Origin: Pseudotabrizicola sp.
GTDB lineage: Bacteria > Pseudomonadota > Alphaproteobacteria > Rhodobacterales > Rhodobacteraceae
DNA length: 64,000 nucleotides
Assembly: GCF_030656345.1 (NCBI RefSeq)
Contig: NZ_JAUSNR010000026.1
Span: 1-64,000 of the forward strand
Direction of reading: 5' to 3'
The position numbers were made by a program, and so were the translations under genes. Positions 8,233 through 17,053 of this stretch are shown one piece after another. A model generated the notes under the pieces. That model was not told where the DNA came from, did not search any database, and saw only the letters and a list, made by a program, of their open reading frames with translations. Position 1 is the first letter of the stretch, and the number at the start of each line of letters is the position of its first letter.

Positions 8233-9224
8233 TGGCTGACACAGCACAGAACCTTGAGAACGAAATCGAAGCCCACCGTGCAGGCGTGGAACAGACGCTG
8301 GACAAGATCAAACAGCGGCTGTCGGTCGATCAGATGGTCGATGATGTAGGGCAGTTTCTGGGCGTCGAGAACGTGCGCCACACCCTGAATGCGGCAGGCC
8401 AGCAGGTGCGGGAAAACCCGATAGCGCTGGCGCTGATCGGGGCCGGGGTTGCCTGGCTGATGATGGGGCGCGGCACCTCTGCACCCACAGCGCAGGACTC
8501 CTGGCGTGGCAGTGCCGACGACTGGCGCGGCGAGAGTGACAGCGGCTATGGCAGCCGGGCGGGCGACCGCTGGCAGTCCTATGCAGGCGGTCAGGACAGG
8601 CTGCAGGACGGCGACACGCTGACCGACAAGGCGAAGGCGACCGCAGCCGATCTTGGCGCGACCTTGGGCGACGTACCGGGCAAGGTGCGCGATGCGATGG
8701 GCAAAGCCACCGAAAGCGTGCAGTCGACGGTCGATGCTGCCAAGGAAAAGGCAGGATCATCCGTGCGCCCGCTGACCGATACCATCACGGCGCAGCCGTT
8801 GCTGGTGGGCGCGGTGGCGGTGGCCATCGGGGCGGTGCTGGGCAGTGCGATGCCGCGCACCCGCGCGGAAGACCGGGTGCTTGGCCCGCAGCGCGACAAG
8901 ATCCTGAGCGCCGCCTCGCGCGCAACCGGCGAAATGGGCGACCGGATGGCCGATGCCGCCCGGACAACTTATCAGGCGGCAACCGCAGCGGCGCATGACG
9001 AAGGGCTGCTGCCCGACGCCGCCAGCCCCACGCTTGCGCAAAAGGTCGAGCGGGTGGCGACTGCCGCATTCGACACCGCAACAGCACAGGTTGACCCCGT
9101 GTTGCATGGCGATGACGCGGCCAGCGGTGATGACACCGGCAAGGTCGGCAGCGACGACGGCCTGACCGTCGGCGACACCTCCACCGGCACAGGGTCCGGC
9201 AAGGGCAAACGCCCGCGCGCCTGA
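8232..9224 (+). CDS. DUF3618 domain protein (YqjD-like)
   Basis: A 330-residue protein. Residues 8-75 match DUF3618: LENEIEAHRAGVEQTLDKIKQRLS, then QQVRENPIALALIGAGVAWLMMGRG, a helix pair with one membrane segment. The middle is long, helical and Ala/Lys/Asp-rich (KATAADLGATLGDVPGKVRDAMGKA), like LEA or apolipoprotein repeats. A second hydrophobic segment near 185-205 (QPLLVGAVAVAIGAVLGSAMP) follows the same pattern as the first. The C-terminus is acidic and then Gly/Thr-rich with a basic end. It probably coats or tethers to the inner membrane under stress. It is the third gene of a stress-promoted operon. Confidence 0.8.
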   Translation: MADTAQNLENEIEAHRAGVEQTLDKIKQRLSVDQMVDDVGQFLGVENVRHTLNAAGQQVRENPIALALIGAGVAWLMMGRGTSAPTAQDSWRGSADDWRGESDSGYGSRAGDRWQSYAGGQDRLQDGDTLTDKAKATAADLGATLGDVPGKVRDAMGKATESVQSTVDAAKEKAGSSVRPLTDTITAQPLLVGAVAVAIGAVLGSAMPRTRAEDRVLGPQRDKILSAASRATGEMGDRMADAARTTYQAATAAAHDEGLLPDAASPTLAQKVERVATAAFDTATAQVDPVLHGDDAASGDDTGKVGSDDGLTVGDTSTGTGSGKGKRPRA

Positions 9225-9268
9225 GTCTGAGCCTGAGCCTGAAAGACGACCCGAGACTGAAACCAGTT

Positions 9269-9298
9269 ATCAGGCCGACCCGGCGCGGTCGGCCTGAT
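9269..9298 (+). terminator. Hairpin between convergent DUF3618 and kinase genes
   Basis: Perfect 12-bp stem (9269-9280 with 9287-9298) and a 6-nt loop, 44 nt after the DUF3618 stop. It also encodes the last residues of the convergent kinase. No T-run. Confidence 0.5.
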
Positions 9299-11747
9299 GA
9301 CATCCCGTCGGAAAAACATGACCGGACGCCGCATCGGCGGCCGTCAGGGCCGAGGCGGGAAGAACCATGTCGCAGATCAGACCTTCTGGGTCCCACCGCT
9401 TCTGGATGCGCCCGCCGATCTGGCCCTCAAAGACAATGCCGATCAGGCGCGAGCCAAAGCCCTTGGTTTCGGCTGGGTCAGTCACCAATGGCCCGCCCTG
9501 TTCGCGCCAGCGGATATGCACTTCGGCGTCGACAACGGTCCAGCTGACGGTCAGCCTGCCCTTGGCCACGGACAAGGAGCCGTATTTCGCGGCATTGGTG
9601 GCCAGTTCGTGCAGCGCCATCGACAGGGGCTGGGCCGCGTTGACCCCAATGCGCAGGGGTGGCCCCGACAGAGTGATGTCAAAATCGGACCCGCTGTCAT
9701 CCAGCGTGAAGGGCCGCAACTCGCTTTCCACGATGTCGCGCAGGGCCGCCCCGGTCCACTGCTGCTTGCCCAGCAGCGCCATGGTCTGACTGAGCGCGCG
9801 GACCCGGCCGGTCATGACCTGCGCCAGATCTTCGGCGCTGTCTGCCTTGGCGCTGCGCAGCAGGCTGACCACCACTGTCAGCGCATTCTTGGCCCGATGC
9901 TCCACCTCATGCGCCATCAGCACTACCAGTTCTTCCGACCGCTTCCGGTCCGAGATGTCATAGACCACGCCCATCAAACGCGACCCGCCCAACCGGCGCG
10001 AGGTGACCGTGCGGGCGCGCAGCGCGACCCACAGCGGGCCGTCGCCTTCCATGCCCGCGGGGCGTTGCAGCCGCACCTCGGCCTGAAACGACCCGCTGGC
10101 GCGCATCTGGCGCAGGGCCTGCGCCATGCTTTTTCTGTCATCACGGTGCAGCCGCGCCAGAACATCGCGCATCCGCACCGCACCCGAGGCGGGGTCAAAA
10201 CCGAACAGCTCCAGCGCCTTGCGCGAACAGTGCATCGGCTGAGAGTGGCCGCGCCACTCCCAGGCCCCGATGCCCATGGCCTCTTGCGCCAGCCGCAGCC
10301 GGGCATCGCTTTCGGCCAGGGCCCGTTCGGTGCTGCGCAGCGGGGTCACGTCGACATGAATGCCGCGCAGCATCACCGCGCGCCCCTGGGCATCGCGGTC
10401 AATCTCGCCCCATGCGGCGATCCAGCGGGTTTCGCCATCCTTGGTCACAATCCGGTAGGTCTGGCCATAGCTGGTGTCGCCGCTGGCATCGGACAGCGCG
10501 CGCAACACCTCATTTTCGGCCTGCTCGCGATCATCGGGATGCACGCGCTTGGCCCAGTCTTCATGCGCTTCTTCGGCGGGAACCGGGTCGTGGCCGTGGA
10601 TCGACATGTATTCGGGGGATCGGCGGCTGACACCCGTGCGCAAGTCGAATTCAAAGGCCCCCATCATGCCAAAGCGCTTTGCCCGCACCAGCCTGTCAGA
10701 GTTCAGGGCGTTGTCGCGCTGCAAGGTCACATTGCGCTGCCTCAGACGGCGCTGATCAAACACCACCCGCAGGCTGAGCAGCACAAGCGCCAGCGTTGCG
10801 GGAAGGCCGAACCCAAACAACGGCATCAGCGTTGCCCGCCATGCGGCCACGATCTGCGCCTTGGGCCGCGCGCTGATGGCATAAAGCGGAAGCTCGCCCA
10901 CGGCATGCATCGCCACAAGCGCCTCGGTGCCGGGGATGGCGGTGGTGGACAGATGCACCGCTGTCGGATCGCCACGCTGGACATGATCGTAGAACGGGCT
11001 GCCGTCTTGCAGCTTTGGCAGCGGCTCGCCGTCTTTCACCAGCCCGCCCGTCGCCCCGATCAGATACCCGTCCGCCCGCATCAGCGCCATCCGGTCGGTC
11101 GGCGTGGGCAGCAGGCGTTCCAGCCCGTCGGCCAGCCCCCCCGGGCTGACCGAGATCAGGACAACGCCGTCAAACCCATCCTCGGTCGGAGGGTTTCCGG
11201 TATCACTGCGCCGACGCGCGAGCGAAAACAGCAAGTTCCCGTCAAACCGTCCGACAAAGGTCTGGCTGATGAACATGTCCGGCGCATCCGGGCCGCTGAG
11301 CACCTGAAAATAATCGCGGTCGAACAGCGAGGCGTCAGGGGCCGGAAAAATATTGGTGACAATCAACGGATATCCATTGCGGTCAATCACGTAGCTGAGC
11401 TGGCTTTGCGACAGCTCGCCGGTGATGCGCCCCAGATCCTGCCTCAGTTCCCATTCGCGGTCGCGGATCTCCTGATCGGTCAGCCCGCGCAGCCGTTCAT
11501 TGGCCCGGCCGACCGCCACCATATAGCCTTCAAACGTCCGCTCGCTGTATTCGGCGGCAGATCTAGCCGCACGGCGCATGTCGGCTTCGGCACTGGCCCA
11601 AACCGGCCCCCAGTTCATCCACGCCACGGTGGCCATGATCGACAACGGCACAACAAACGCGGCAAGGGGCAGCACCATGTCACGCTGCCACAGCCTGCTG
11701 GCGGTGCCCTGCCTGGCCGCAGCCGACAGAAGTGCATCTTTCATCAT
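9270..11747 (-). CDS. HWE-family sensor histidine kinase with extracytoplasmic sensor
   Basis: About 825 residues. An N-terminal membrane helix (MVLPLAAFVVPLSIMATVAW) is followed by a periplasmic Cache-like domain of about 250 residues, a second helix near 315-335 (LFGFGLPATLALVLLSLRVVF), two PAS domains (the first ending near the IHVDVTP segment, the second starting at RLRLAQEAMGIGAWEW), and an HWE kinase core. The kinase H-box reads AHEVEHRAKNAL (His near residue 617), the N-box ALHELATNAAKYGSL with the canonical Asn, and the W-x-E motif WREQ. HWE kinases commonly act on response regulators of the PhyR/EcfG general stress pathway. Start ATG 11747 places the first helix near the N-terminus; the SD is poor, and ATG 11846 is an alternative. 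Confidence 0.88.
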   Translation of the reverse strand: MMKDALLSAAARQGTASRLWQRDMVLPLAAFVVPLSIMATVAWMNWGPVWASAEADMRRAARSAAEYSERTFEGYMVAVGRANERLRGLTDQEIRDREWELRQDLGRITGELSQSQLSYVIDRNGYPLIVTNIFPAPDASLFDRDYFQVLSGPDAPDMFISQTFVGRFDGNLLFSLARRRSDTGNPPTEDGFDGVVLISVSPGGLADGLERLLPTPTDRMALMRADGYLIGATGGLVKDGEPLPKLQDGSPFYDHVQRGDPTAVHLSTTAIPGTEALVAMHAVGELPLYAISARPKAQIVAAWRATLMPLFGFGLPATLALVLLSLRVVFDQRRLRQRNVTLQRDNALNSDRLVRAKRFGMMGAFEFDLRTGVSRRSPEYMSIHGHDPVPAEEAHEDWAKRVHPDDREQAENEVLRALSDASGDTSYGQTYRIVTKDGETRWIAAWGEIDRDAQGRAVMLRGIHVDVTPLRSTERALAESDARLRLAQEAMGIGAWEWRGHSQPMHCSRKALELFGFDPASGAVRMRDVLARLHRDDRKSMAQALRQMRASGSFQAEVRLQRPAGMEGDGPLWVALRARTVTSRRLGGSRLMGVVYDISDRKRSEELVVLMAHEVEHRAKNALTVVVSLLRSAKADSAEDLAQVMTGRVRALSQTMALLGKQQWTGAALRDIVESELRPFTLDDSGSDFDITLSGPPLRIGVNAAQPLSMALHELATNAAKYGSLSVAKGRLTVSWTVVDAEVHIRWREQGGPLVTDPAETKGFGSRLIGIVFEGQIGGRIQKRWDPEGLICDMVLPASALTAADAASGHVFPTGCHQADRAGSA

Positions 11748-12138
11748 GGACTGATGATGAACAGGATCCACGCGATATCCCAAAGGTTGAAGGAGGGTCC
11801 GAGAGGCTGGAGCAGGGTCGCCTTTATCCATCCGATAATCCGGCATTTTCTGATCAAGTCAAGAATGTGTTAAGAAACCGACCGGCGATTTTCCGCAGAA
11901 CGGGCTCGCCTACCACGCGAGTGGGTCGCGCCTATTTCAATCGGCGCGAGGGACGGCGGACGCAGGGCGGTGCCGACATACATCAAGGGGGCAGCCATCA
12001 GGCCAACCCCCTTCATTTTGCGGCCTGAACGCGCGGTTGCACGCAAGCGATAATGCCCTGAGCGGTGCCGCCCTGACCGAAGCGTCGCCGACGCGACCGC
12101 CGTGACGGGCGGAAAGATCGCCCGCCCGGATCCGCACG
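11748..12138. other. Intergenic region, no clear gene
   Basis: About 390 bases between the kinase start and the alcohol dehydrogenase stop. I see no supported gene. A 7-bp hairpin (12106-12112 with 12122-12128) lies just after the dehydrogenase stop and may end its transcript. No EcfG-type promoter is visible before the kinase. Confidence 0.4.
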
Positions 12139-13311
12139 TCAATGCGGCTTCAGCACGACCTTTATCCACTCATCCTGATTGTTCAGAAAGTTGTCATAGC
12201 CGGTTGGGGCCTCTTCCAGCGGCAGGCGGTGGCTGATCAGAAAGGTTGTATCGATCTCGCCCTCGGCAATGCGCTGCAGCAACGGTTTGAGATAGCGCTG
12301 CACGTGGGTCTGGCCGGTGCGCAGTTCCAGCCCCTTTTGCATGATGGCGCCCATCGGGAACATCTGCGTCAGGCCACCGTACACCCCGGGCACCGAGATG
12401 CGACCGCCCTTGCGGCAGGCCATGATCGCCTCCCGCAGGGCGTGGGCGGCATCATAGGGCAGGCCAAGCGCCTGTTTGGCCTTGTCGAGGATCGTGTCGG
12501 TGACAAAGCCATGACTTTCCATGCCCACCGCATCGATCACCGCATCCGGGCCGATGCCGCCGGTCATCTCGGTCAGCGCTTCCAGCACGCGGGTCTGGCG
12601 GAAATCGATGACCTTTGCCCCCAGCCCGCGCGCCAGATCCAGACGCCGGCTGTGGTGGTCGATGGCAATGACAGTCTCTGCCCCCATCAGCAACGCACTT
12701 TGAATGGCGAACAGGCCAACCGGCCCGCAGCCCCAGACCGCAACGGTATCGCCCGGTTCGATTTTTGCGTTTTCGGCGGCCATCCAGCCGGTTGGCAGAA
12801 TGTCAGACAGAAACAGCACCTGTTCATCGTCCAGACCATCAGGAATGACAATCGGGCCGACATCTGAAAACGGCACCCGGACATATTGCGCCTGCCCGCC
12901 CGGATAGCCGCCGGTCAGGTGCGAATAGCCGAACAGCCCGCTCATCGCGTGGCCGAACTGCGTCTCGGTGGCGTCCTGGGTATCGACGGGGTTGGAATTG
13001 TCGCAGGCGGAAAACAGATCGTGCCTGCAGAAAAAGCACGCCCCGCAAGAAATGGTGAACGGCACCACCACCCGGTCACCAACCGACAGGGTGCTGCCGG
13101 GGCCGACATCGACGACGCGGCCCATGAATTCGTGGCCAAGAATGTCGCCGGGCATGACGCCCGGGATCACCCCGTCATACAGATGCAGGTCAGATCCGCA
13201 GATCGCGGTCGAGGTGACCTCGATGATCGCGTCGCGGGGGTTGACGATCTGCGGGTCGGGAACGGTGTCGACGCGGACATCTTTTGTGCCGTGCCATGTC
13301 AGTGCGCGCAT
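12139..13311 (-). CDS. Zinc-dependent alcohol dehydrogenase
   Basis: A 390-residue medium-chain dehydrogenase, related to glutathione-independent formaldehyde dehydrogenase-like proteins (FdhA-like). The catalytic zinc site is visible as ICGSDLHLY (Cys38), GHEF (His60-Glu61), and the structural zinc site as [15 protein letters not shown], four cysteines around residues 90-104. The NAD-binding fold has [11 protein letters not shown]. The long loop with the [13 protein letters not shown] segment is typical of the subgroup. The true substrate is uncertain. A good SD (AAGGAG) precedes ATG 13311. It lies 10 bp after the SRPBCC gene, so BON-like, SRPBCC and dehydrogenase genes form one minus-strand transcription unit, but I found no stress promoter in front of it. 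Confidence 0.9.
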   Translation of the reverse strand: MRALTWHGTKDVRVDTVPDPQIVNPRDAIIEVTSTAICGSDLHLYDGVIPGVMPGDILGHEFMGRVVDVGPGSTLSVGDRVVVPFTISCGACFFCRHDLFSACDNSNPVDTQDATETQFGHAMSGLFGYSHLTGGYPGGQAQYVRVPFSDVGPIVIPDGLDDEQVLFLSDILPTGWMAAENAKIEPGDTVAVWGCGPVGLFAIQSALLMGAETVIAIDHHSRRLDLARGLGAKVIDFRQTRVLEALTEMTGGIGPDAVIDAVGMESHGFVTDTILDKAKQALGLPYDAAHALREAIMACRKGGRISVPGVYGGLTQMFPMGAIMQKGLELRTGQTHVQRYLKPLLQRIAEGEIDTTFLISHRLPLEEAPTGYDNFLNNQDEWIKVVLKPH

Positions 13312-13321
13312 GGGGTTCTCC

Positions 13322-14011
13322 TTAGTCCCTTTTGGTGCCAGCGGTGCCGGTATCTGGATCGGTGTCGGGGTCGCGGCGGTTGCGGGAGGTGGCGATTTCG
13401 CCGGTTTCCATCAGCATTTTCAGCCGCTTCAACGCGCGTCTGCCTTGGGTTTCCGGGTCGACGCCTGCCAGCTTTGCCACCATGCGGCCCAGCTCGCCCA
13501 GCATTGGGGTATAGGCAATGATTGCCTCGACCTCGGTGCCACGATCACCGGGGGCATCGCGGAACATCACCTTGCCTTGGGTCTTGATCAGCGACCCCTC
13601 GGTAGAGCGCCAGGCAATTTCCTCGCCCTCACGGTCGGATACGATCTCAGTTTCAAGATGCGCGGTGCCGATGGGGCCGTCGATATCCCAACGGAACACA
13701 CCATTGCCAAGATCGGTGACGCCGCTGACATGGTCGATGACCCTGGGCAAGGTGGCCGGGTCGCGCCAGCGGTCATAGACCTCTTGCCGGGGGCGGTGGA
13801 TGGTGACGGTGCGCCCGACCACGGCAAACCGGCCAAAGCGGGTCTGCCGGGCGGTGCGGCCCGGCGCGCTGTCGGTGCCCGTACCGGCTGCGGTGCGCGT
13901 TGCGGGCTGTCGGGTCAGGACGGCCGCCCCGATCAGCCCGCCGATCGCAATCGCGCCCAGTGTCAGCCAGCCAAGAGTGTGCTTTGAGGGTTCATTCGCG
14001 GGGCGTGTCAT
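13322..14011 (-). CDS. SRPBCC-family protein with N-terminal membrane anchor
   Basis: A 229-residue protein. One hydrophobic segment ([20 protein letters not shown], residues 13-32) is followed by a short linker and a START/SRPBCC domain at about 60-205: [47 protein letters not shown], then EIAWRSTEG. This is the COG5637-like group of cyclase/dehydrase-related lipid-binding proteins, found next to Zn-alcohol dehydrogenases in stress loci of alphaproteobacteria. It may carry a hydrophobic ligand; none is known. Its first 20 bp overlap the end of the BON-like gene upstream, and the dehydrogenase follows 10 bp downstream. The tail is low in complexity and rich in Asp, Thr and Arg. Confidence 0.82.
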   Translation of the reverse strand: MTRPANEPSKHTLGWLTLGAIAIGGLIGAAVLTRQPATRTAAGTGTDSAPGRTARQTRFGRFAVVGRTVTIHRPRQEVYDRWRDPATLPRVIDHVSGVTDLGNGVFRWDIDGPIGTAHLETEIVSDREGEEIAWRSTEGSLIKTQGKVMFRDAPGDRGTEVEAIIAYTPMLGELGRMVAKLAGVDPETQGRRALKRLKMLMETGEIATSRNRRDPDTDPDTGTAGTKRD

Positions 14012-14396
14012 GGCGGCTGATCCTTTTGCTGTGATCGACGGTCAGTTGGTTGACGAGCGCTGTGCCGGGAAGGGCCGCGCTGATAACGCGCAGAACCTTG
14101 GCGCGGGCGGCGCTGTCGGGCAGCGTGCCCGACAGGATGATGCCGGTTTCCGCGCCGGGATGGCCGTCATCACCCCGGGTGTCCAGCGTCAGGTGAACGC
14201 AGGCAGCCAATGCCGGATCGAGGCTTTCAAGTGCCGCCTGCGCCGTGGCAACATCAGGGCCATCCCCGGCGTCTGGCGGCACATACAACCGTGGCCCCAC
14301 GTCATCGTGCACCCAATGCCCGTTGGCAGCGGCAGTGCCGGAGGGTTCTGCAGCGGTCCCTGCGGGGGGATGCGGGCGGGATGGTTTATCTACCAT
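13992..14396 (-). CDS. Small protein with BON-like domain
   Basis: A 134-residue protein without membrane segments. The last 60 residues resemble a BON domain: TGIILSGTLPDSAARAKVLRVISAALPGTALVNQLTV, a beta-strand/helix/strand pattern seen in osmotically induced phospholipid-binding proteins such as OsmY. The first half is low in complexity (Pro, Ala, Asp). ATG 14396 is chosen because AAAGG lies 8 nt upstream; ATG 14402 and 14426 fit worse. It is the first gene of the BON-SRPBCC-dehydrogenase unit, and overlaps the SRPBCC start by 20 bp. I recognise the domain only by pattern, so the family assignment is moderate. Confidence 0.65.
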   Translation of the reverse strand: MVDKPSRPHPPAGTAAEPSGTAAANGHWVHDDVGPRLYVPPDAGDGPDVATAQAALESLDPALAACVHLTLDTRGDDGHPGAETGIILSGTLPDSAARAKVLRVISAALPGTALVNQLTVDHSKRISRHDTPRE

Positions 14397-14512
14397 GCGC
14401 ATAGCCTTTCTGGGTTTGGGGGCCACGGGACAACCCAGCCGCCCCGACTAGTGCGGTCTGCAGGGCAGCACGCCGATGCCGCCCTGCCCCGCGCCCGGGA
14501 TAAGGTGCCGTG

Positions 14513-14755
14513 TCAGGGCCGGTTCACGGGCGGACGGGACGACCCGACAGCCGCCGAGGCCGAAAGAAAGGTGCTGAAGCGGACCAGCTGCCAGATGGCC
14601 GAAAGACCCACCAGCACATAGACGATCCGTGCCAGCGGCGCTGCCTGCCCCCCGAAGATCGCGGCGACAAGGTCGAACTGGAACAGCCCGACCAAAAGCC
14701 AGTTCAGGCCGCCGACGATGATGAGGATCTGAGTAATGACATCAAGGTTTCGCAT
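14513..14755 (-). CDS. DUF378 family membrane protein
   Basis: An 80-residue membrane protein that begins MRNLDVITQILIIVGGLNWLLVGLF and matches DUF378, a small family with two hydrophobic helices (about 7-26 and 40-60). The conserved N-W-L motif and the central Asp/Phe are present. The biochemical role is unknown. ATG 14755 has AGGAG 8 nt upstream; a longer frame upstream has no conserved sequence. An EcfG-type promoter lies 30 nt before the start, so it is a separate transcript from ecfG, which lies directly upstream on the same strand. Confidence 0.82.
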   Translation of the reverse strand: MRNLDVITQILIIVGGLNWLLVGLFQFDLVAAIFGGQAAPLARIVYVLVGLSAIWQLVRFSTFLSASAAVGSSRPPVNRP

Positions 14756-14784
14756 GTGGTTTTCTCCTGTGACAACAGACCGAC

Positions 14785-14809
14785 AACTGAAGATTTCGGG
14801 GATTGTTCC
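14785..14809 (-). promoter_or_regulatory. EcfG-type promoter of the DUF378 gene
   Basis: Minus strand GGAAC (14809-14805), 16-nt spacer, AGTT ending at 14785. It lies 30 nt before ATG 14755. Confidence 0.7.
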
Positions 14810-14948
14810 CAAGGAAATGAAACGGTTTTCTCTGGCACCTGCGCTGTGACCCATCTGCCTGACGCAAGCAGACAGTGCGGCAAACATCCGTGCGGCCACA
14901 CGCGCATAGGTTGCGCCGGACCCGGAGGGTTGTGTCCCGACGTGCGGC

Positions 14949-15461
14949 CTACAGGATCTCGTGAAAATCGCCGACGCCAATCTGGTCGATGATCATCTTG
15001 CGCGCCCGGTTGACCCGGCTTTTGATGGTGCCGACAGCGCAATTGCAGATCACAGCGGCGTCTTCATAACTTTCGCCCAACACCACGACCAGAACCAGAA
15101 TTTCGCGGTGATGTTCGGGCAAGGCCTTGATCGCGGCCATGATGCGCTGCCCTTCGATGTAGGACGCGTTGTCCGGCAGCGTCACCGCCTGCACCGAGGC
15201 GCAATCCGCCGCCGCCGGGCTTTCGCGCACCCGTTTCTGGATGCTGGTATAAAACGTGTTGCGCATGATGGTGAACAGCCAGGCGCGCAGATTGGTGCCC
15301 GGCTCAAACCTGTTCACGTTGGCAATCGCTTTGACAAGGGTTTCCTGCACCAGATCATCCGCCTCGTCCGAATGACGGATCAGCGCGCGGGAATAGGCCC
15401 GCAGCGACGGGATCAACTGAACAACGTCATCCGCAACAGTAGAGGCAAGCGTGTCACGCAT
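14949..15461 (-). CDS. ecfG: ECF sigma factor, EcfG general stress type
   Basis: A 170-residue sigma factor of the ECF15 (EcfG) group, the master regulator of the alphaproteobacterial general stress response. Region 2 shows ADDLVQETLVKAI, the signature FEPGTNLRAWLFTIMRNTF and the region 4 helix-turn-helix SYEDAAVICNCAVGTIKSRVNRAR. The family is normally held inactive by NepR and released by phosphorylated PhyR; neither is adjacent here, but a NepR-like protein lies at 38247. The promoter in front of the gene matches the EcfG consensus, which predicts positive autoregulation. The DUF378 gene follows with its own stress promoter. No anti-sigma factor overlaps the gene, unlike many ECF operons. 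Confidence 0.9.
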   Translation of the reverse strand: MRDTLASTVADDVVQLIPSLRAYSRALIRHSDEADDLVQETLVKAIANVNRFEPGTNLRAWLFTIMRNTFYTSIQKRVRESPAAADCASVQAVTLPDNASYIEGQRIMAAIKALPEHHREILVLVVVLGESYEDAAVICNCAVGTIKSRVNRARKMIIDQIGVGDFHEIL

Positions 15462-15503
15462 TGAAGACAGTCTCCATTCCGGCGTTACAGGGACGCCATG
15501 GTT

Positions 15504-15529
15504 AACGCGGGATCTGTCATCCGCGTTCC
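15504..15529 (-). promoter_or_regulatory. EcfG-type promoter of ecfG (autoregulatory)
   Basis: Minus strand GGAAC (15529-15525), 17-nt spacer, CGTT ending at 15504, 43 nt before ATG 15461. It is one of the longer (N17) class. Confidence 0.7.
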
Positions 15530-15635
15530 CTCTTCACTGCGGAAGATTGGCAGGTTTTATGGGGTTTTTCAGGTATTCCGCCATGATGCTTGCCCGCGAC
15601 ACGTCATCACGATCCGGCGACACCGCAGGTTTTGC

Positions 15636-15660
15636 GGAACATAAGCGGTGGTTGCGGCTT
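15636..15660 (+). promoter_or_regulatory. Variant EcfG-type promoter (GCTT -10) of the proline-rich gene
   Basis: GGAAC at 15636-15640, 16-nt spacer, GCTT at 15657-15660, 60 nt before ATG 15720. Confidence 0.45.
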
Positions 15661-15719
15661 GATCCTCAGGCGGATGGGCCCGAACGCCCGACAGATCCGC
15701 GGCACAAAAGGAACTCAGC

Positions 15720-15956
15720 ATGTCCCCCTCTGCCCCGCGCGCCCCCGGCGAACCGACACCAGAGCCGATCAATCCGCCGACCCCGGGTCTGCCCAATGAT
15801 CTGCCGCCGGATTTTCCCGAACCACCCCAGCCCGATCGGGGCCCGGACCCGGACCCCTATGCCGATCCGGTGCAAGACCCGCAGCCCGATCTGCCACCCG
15901 AGCCGATCCAGACCCCGCCGGATGAAATCATCCCGCCGATGCAGGCCGTGTCCTAA
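15720..15956 (+). CDS. Small proline- and aspartate-rich protein
   Basis: A 78-residue protein, almost entirely Pro, Asp, Glu and Gln (DLPPDFPEPPQPDRGPDPDP in the centre). It has no membrane segment, no cysteine, and no hydrophobic core, so it is very likely disordered and acidic. AAGGA lies 7 nt before the ATG. A variant stress promoter precedes it. I do not recognise the family; polymer-like proteins of this sort can act as hydrophilins. The strong SD and promoter support it as real. Confidence 0.6.
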   Translation: MSPSAPRAPGEPTPEPINPPTPGLPNDLPPDFPEPPQPDRGPDPDPYADPVQDPQPDLPPEPIQTPPDEIIPPMQAVS

Positions 15957-15979
15957 CCGCTGCGGGCTCTGTGTCAGGT

Positions 15980-16159
15980 TTACTTCTTTGACGGCAGGTC
16001 CTTGCGCGGGGTGGAGGCGAAATCCTTCAGCTCCCTCTCGGTCATGTCTTCATGCATCTCGCGCGATGCCCCTTTGAGACTTTTCACATCCGCATCGCCG
16101 CGCTTGGCAGCAAGCGCGGCGCCGGCGGCCTTTTGCTGTGCTTTTGATTTTGCAGGCAT
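15980..16159 (-). CDS. DUF3008 family small basic protein
   Basis: A 59-residue protein of the DUF3008 type: begins MPAKSKAQQKAAGAALAAKRG and ends LKDFASTPRKDLPSKK, with SREMHEDMTERELKDFA in the centre. It is rich in Lys and Ala and probably helical. Proteins of this group are abundant in stressed alphaproteobacteria; the role is unknown. AAAGGA lies 8 nt before the ATG. It is the last gene of the seven-gene operon from 20629; the gap to the VOC gene is 1 bp. Confidence 0.8.
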   Translation of the reverse strand: MPAKSKAQQKAAGAALAAKRGDADVKSLKGASREMHEDMTERELKDFASTPRKDLPSKK

Positions 16160-16160
16160 C

Positions 16161-16580
16161 TCAGAATCCTTTCCACAGTCCGGGGGTGGTTGCGACCTCC
16201 AGCATATTGCCGTCGGGGTCGCGGAAATACAGGCTGTGCCCACCGCGCTGCCAGTCAGAAGTGCCCTCAATTTCAATGCCATGAGCCGTCAGGTGGTCGC
16301 GCCATGGTTCCAGCTGATCGGGCGGGATGGCAAAGGCCATGTGGATCTGGCCCGACGCATCATGCGCGGGGATCAGGCCGCTTTTGGTGCGCACAGGCTC
16401 TGTGGTGCCGCCGCGCAGGAACAACAAAAGCACGCTGCGCCCGCGCACATCATAGGCGCGCATCCGGGCTTCGGCGTGCAGGACCGGCAGGCCGATGATC
16501 TGTTCGTAAAATTCGGCCGCGCGGTCCATGTCATCGACGTAAAGCGCAGTTTCCAGAATGGCGGTCAGGGCGGGTGGCAT
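16161..16580 (-). CDS. VOC (glyoxalase/bleomycin resistance) family protein
   Basis: A 139-residue protein of the vicinal oxygen chelate fold. It has two beta-alpha-beta-beta-beta modules: ETALYVDDMDRAAEFYEQIIGL at the start, and HSLYFRDPDGNMLEVATTPGLW at the end. The metal ligands of the family appear as His79 region (IHMAFAIPP), His near residue 116 and Glu near 130. Relatives include fosfomycin-resistance-like and dioxygenase proteins; the substrate is not evident. It sits 2 bp downstream of the deaminase and 1 bp upstream of DUF3008 in the GT2 operon. Confidence 0.85.
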   Translation of the reverse strand: MPPALTAILETALYVDDMDRAAEFYEQIIGLPVLHAEARMRAYDVRGRSVLLLFLRGGTTEPVRTKSGLIPAHDASGQIHMAFAIPPDQLEPWRDHLTAHGIEIEGTSDWQRGGHSLYFRDPDGNMLEVATTPGLWKGF

Positions 16581-16582
16581 GG

Positions 16583-17053
16583 CTATTCCTCTCCGGTCTC
16601 ATAAAGCGGCAGCACCCGGTCTTCGTCGATGCCGCCGATGGCGGTGAAGGTCCCGTCCGCCTGAAAATCACTGATCCGCAGGTGGGGGAACACGAAATAC
16701 TTTGCCGCGACACGGTCTTGGGTCGCCGCAAAGATCACCCGGCGGATGCCCGCAAAGCGCAGGGCCGCAAGGCACATCTCACACGGTTGCAGCGTCGAGA
16801 TCATCACGCAGCCCGACAGGTCGGTGCTGCCAAGGCTGGCGGCGGCGCGGGTGATCGCCACCATTTCGGCGTGCCGCGTCGGATCGGATTGCAACTGGAC
16901 CTCGTTTTCGGCGGTCGCGATGGTCTGGCCCTTGTGGAGCACGGCGGCGGCGATACCAGCCTTGCCGCTTTCGTGGCGCGCGGCCAAAGCGCGGTCAATG
17001 GCATCACGCAGCGCGCTGGTTTCCTCAGGCGTGGGGGTGTCGGGACGGGTCAT
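16583..17053 (-). CDS. Nucleoside/guanine deaminase-like zinc protein
   Basis: A 156-residue member of the cytidine/deoxycytidylate deaminase fold. The zinc motif is intact: RHAEMVAI (His-Ala-Glu) and PCEMCLAAL (Pro-Cys-x-x-Cys), with the TLQPCEMC spacing. The length and the layout suggest a free nucleoside or base deaminase (guanine deaminase or tRNA adenosine deaminase-like) rather than TadA itself. The substrate cannot be determined. It overlaps the methyltransferase stop by 1 bp (TGATG-type) and is the fifth gene of the GT2 operon. Its presence in a glycan-type operon is odd. Confidence 0.85.
   Translation of the reverse strand: MTRPDTPTPEETSALRDAIDRALAARHESGKAGIAAAVLHKGQTIATAENEVQLQSDPTRHAEMVAITRAAASLGSTDLSGCVMISTLQPCEMCLAALRFAGIRRVIFAATQDRVAAKYFVFPHLRISDFQADGTFTAIGGIDEDRVLPLYETGEE

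Noticed and set aside
9297..11873. 858-residue open frame on the plus strand
   Set aside because: It is the mirror of the HWE kinase gene. Composition (His, Arg, Gln, Pro) and lack of motifs are typical of a GC-rich shadow frame; the minus frame has clear kinase motifs.
14397..14512. Stress promoter for the BON-SRPBCC-dehydrogenase unit
   Set aside because: No GGAAC on the minus strand in this gap. The unit may use another sigma factor.
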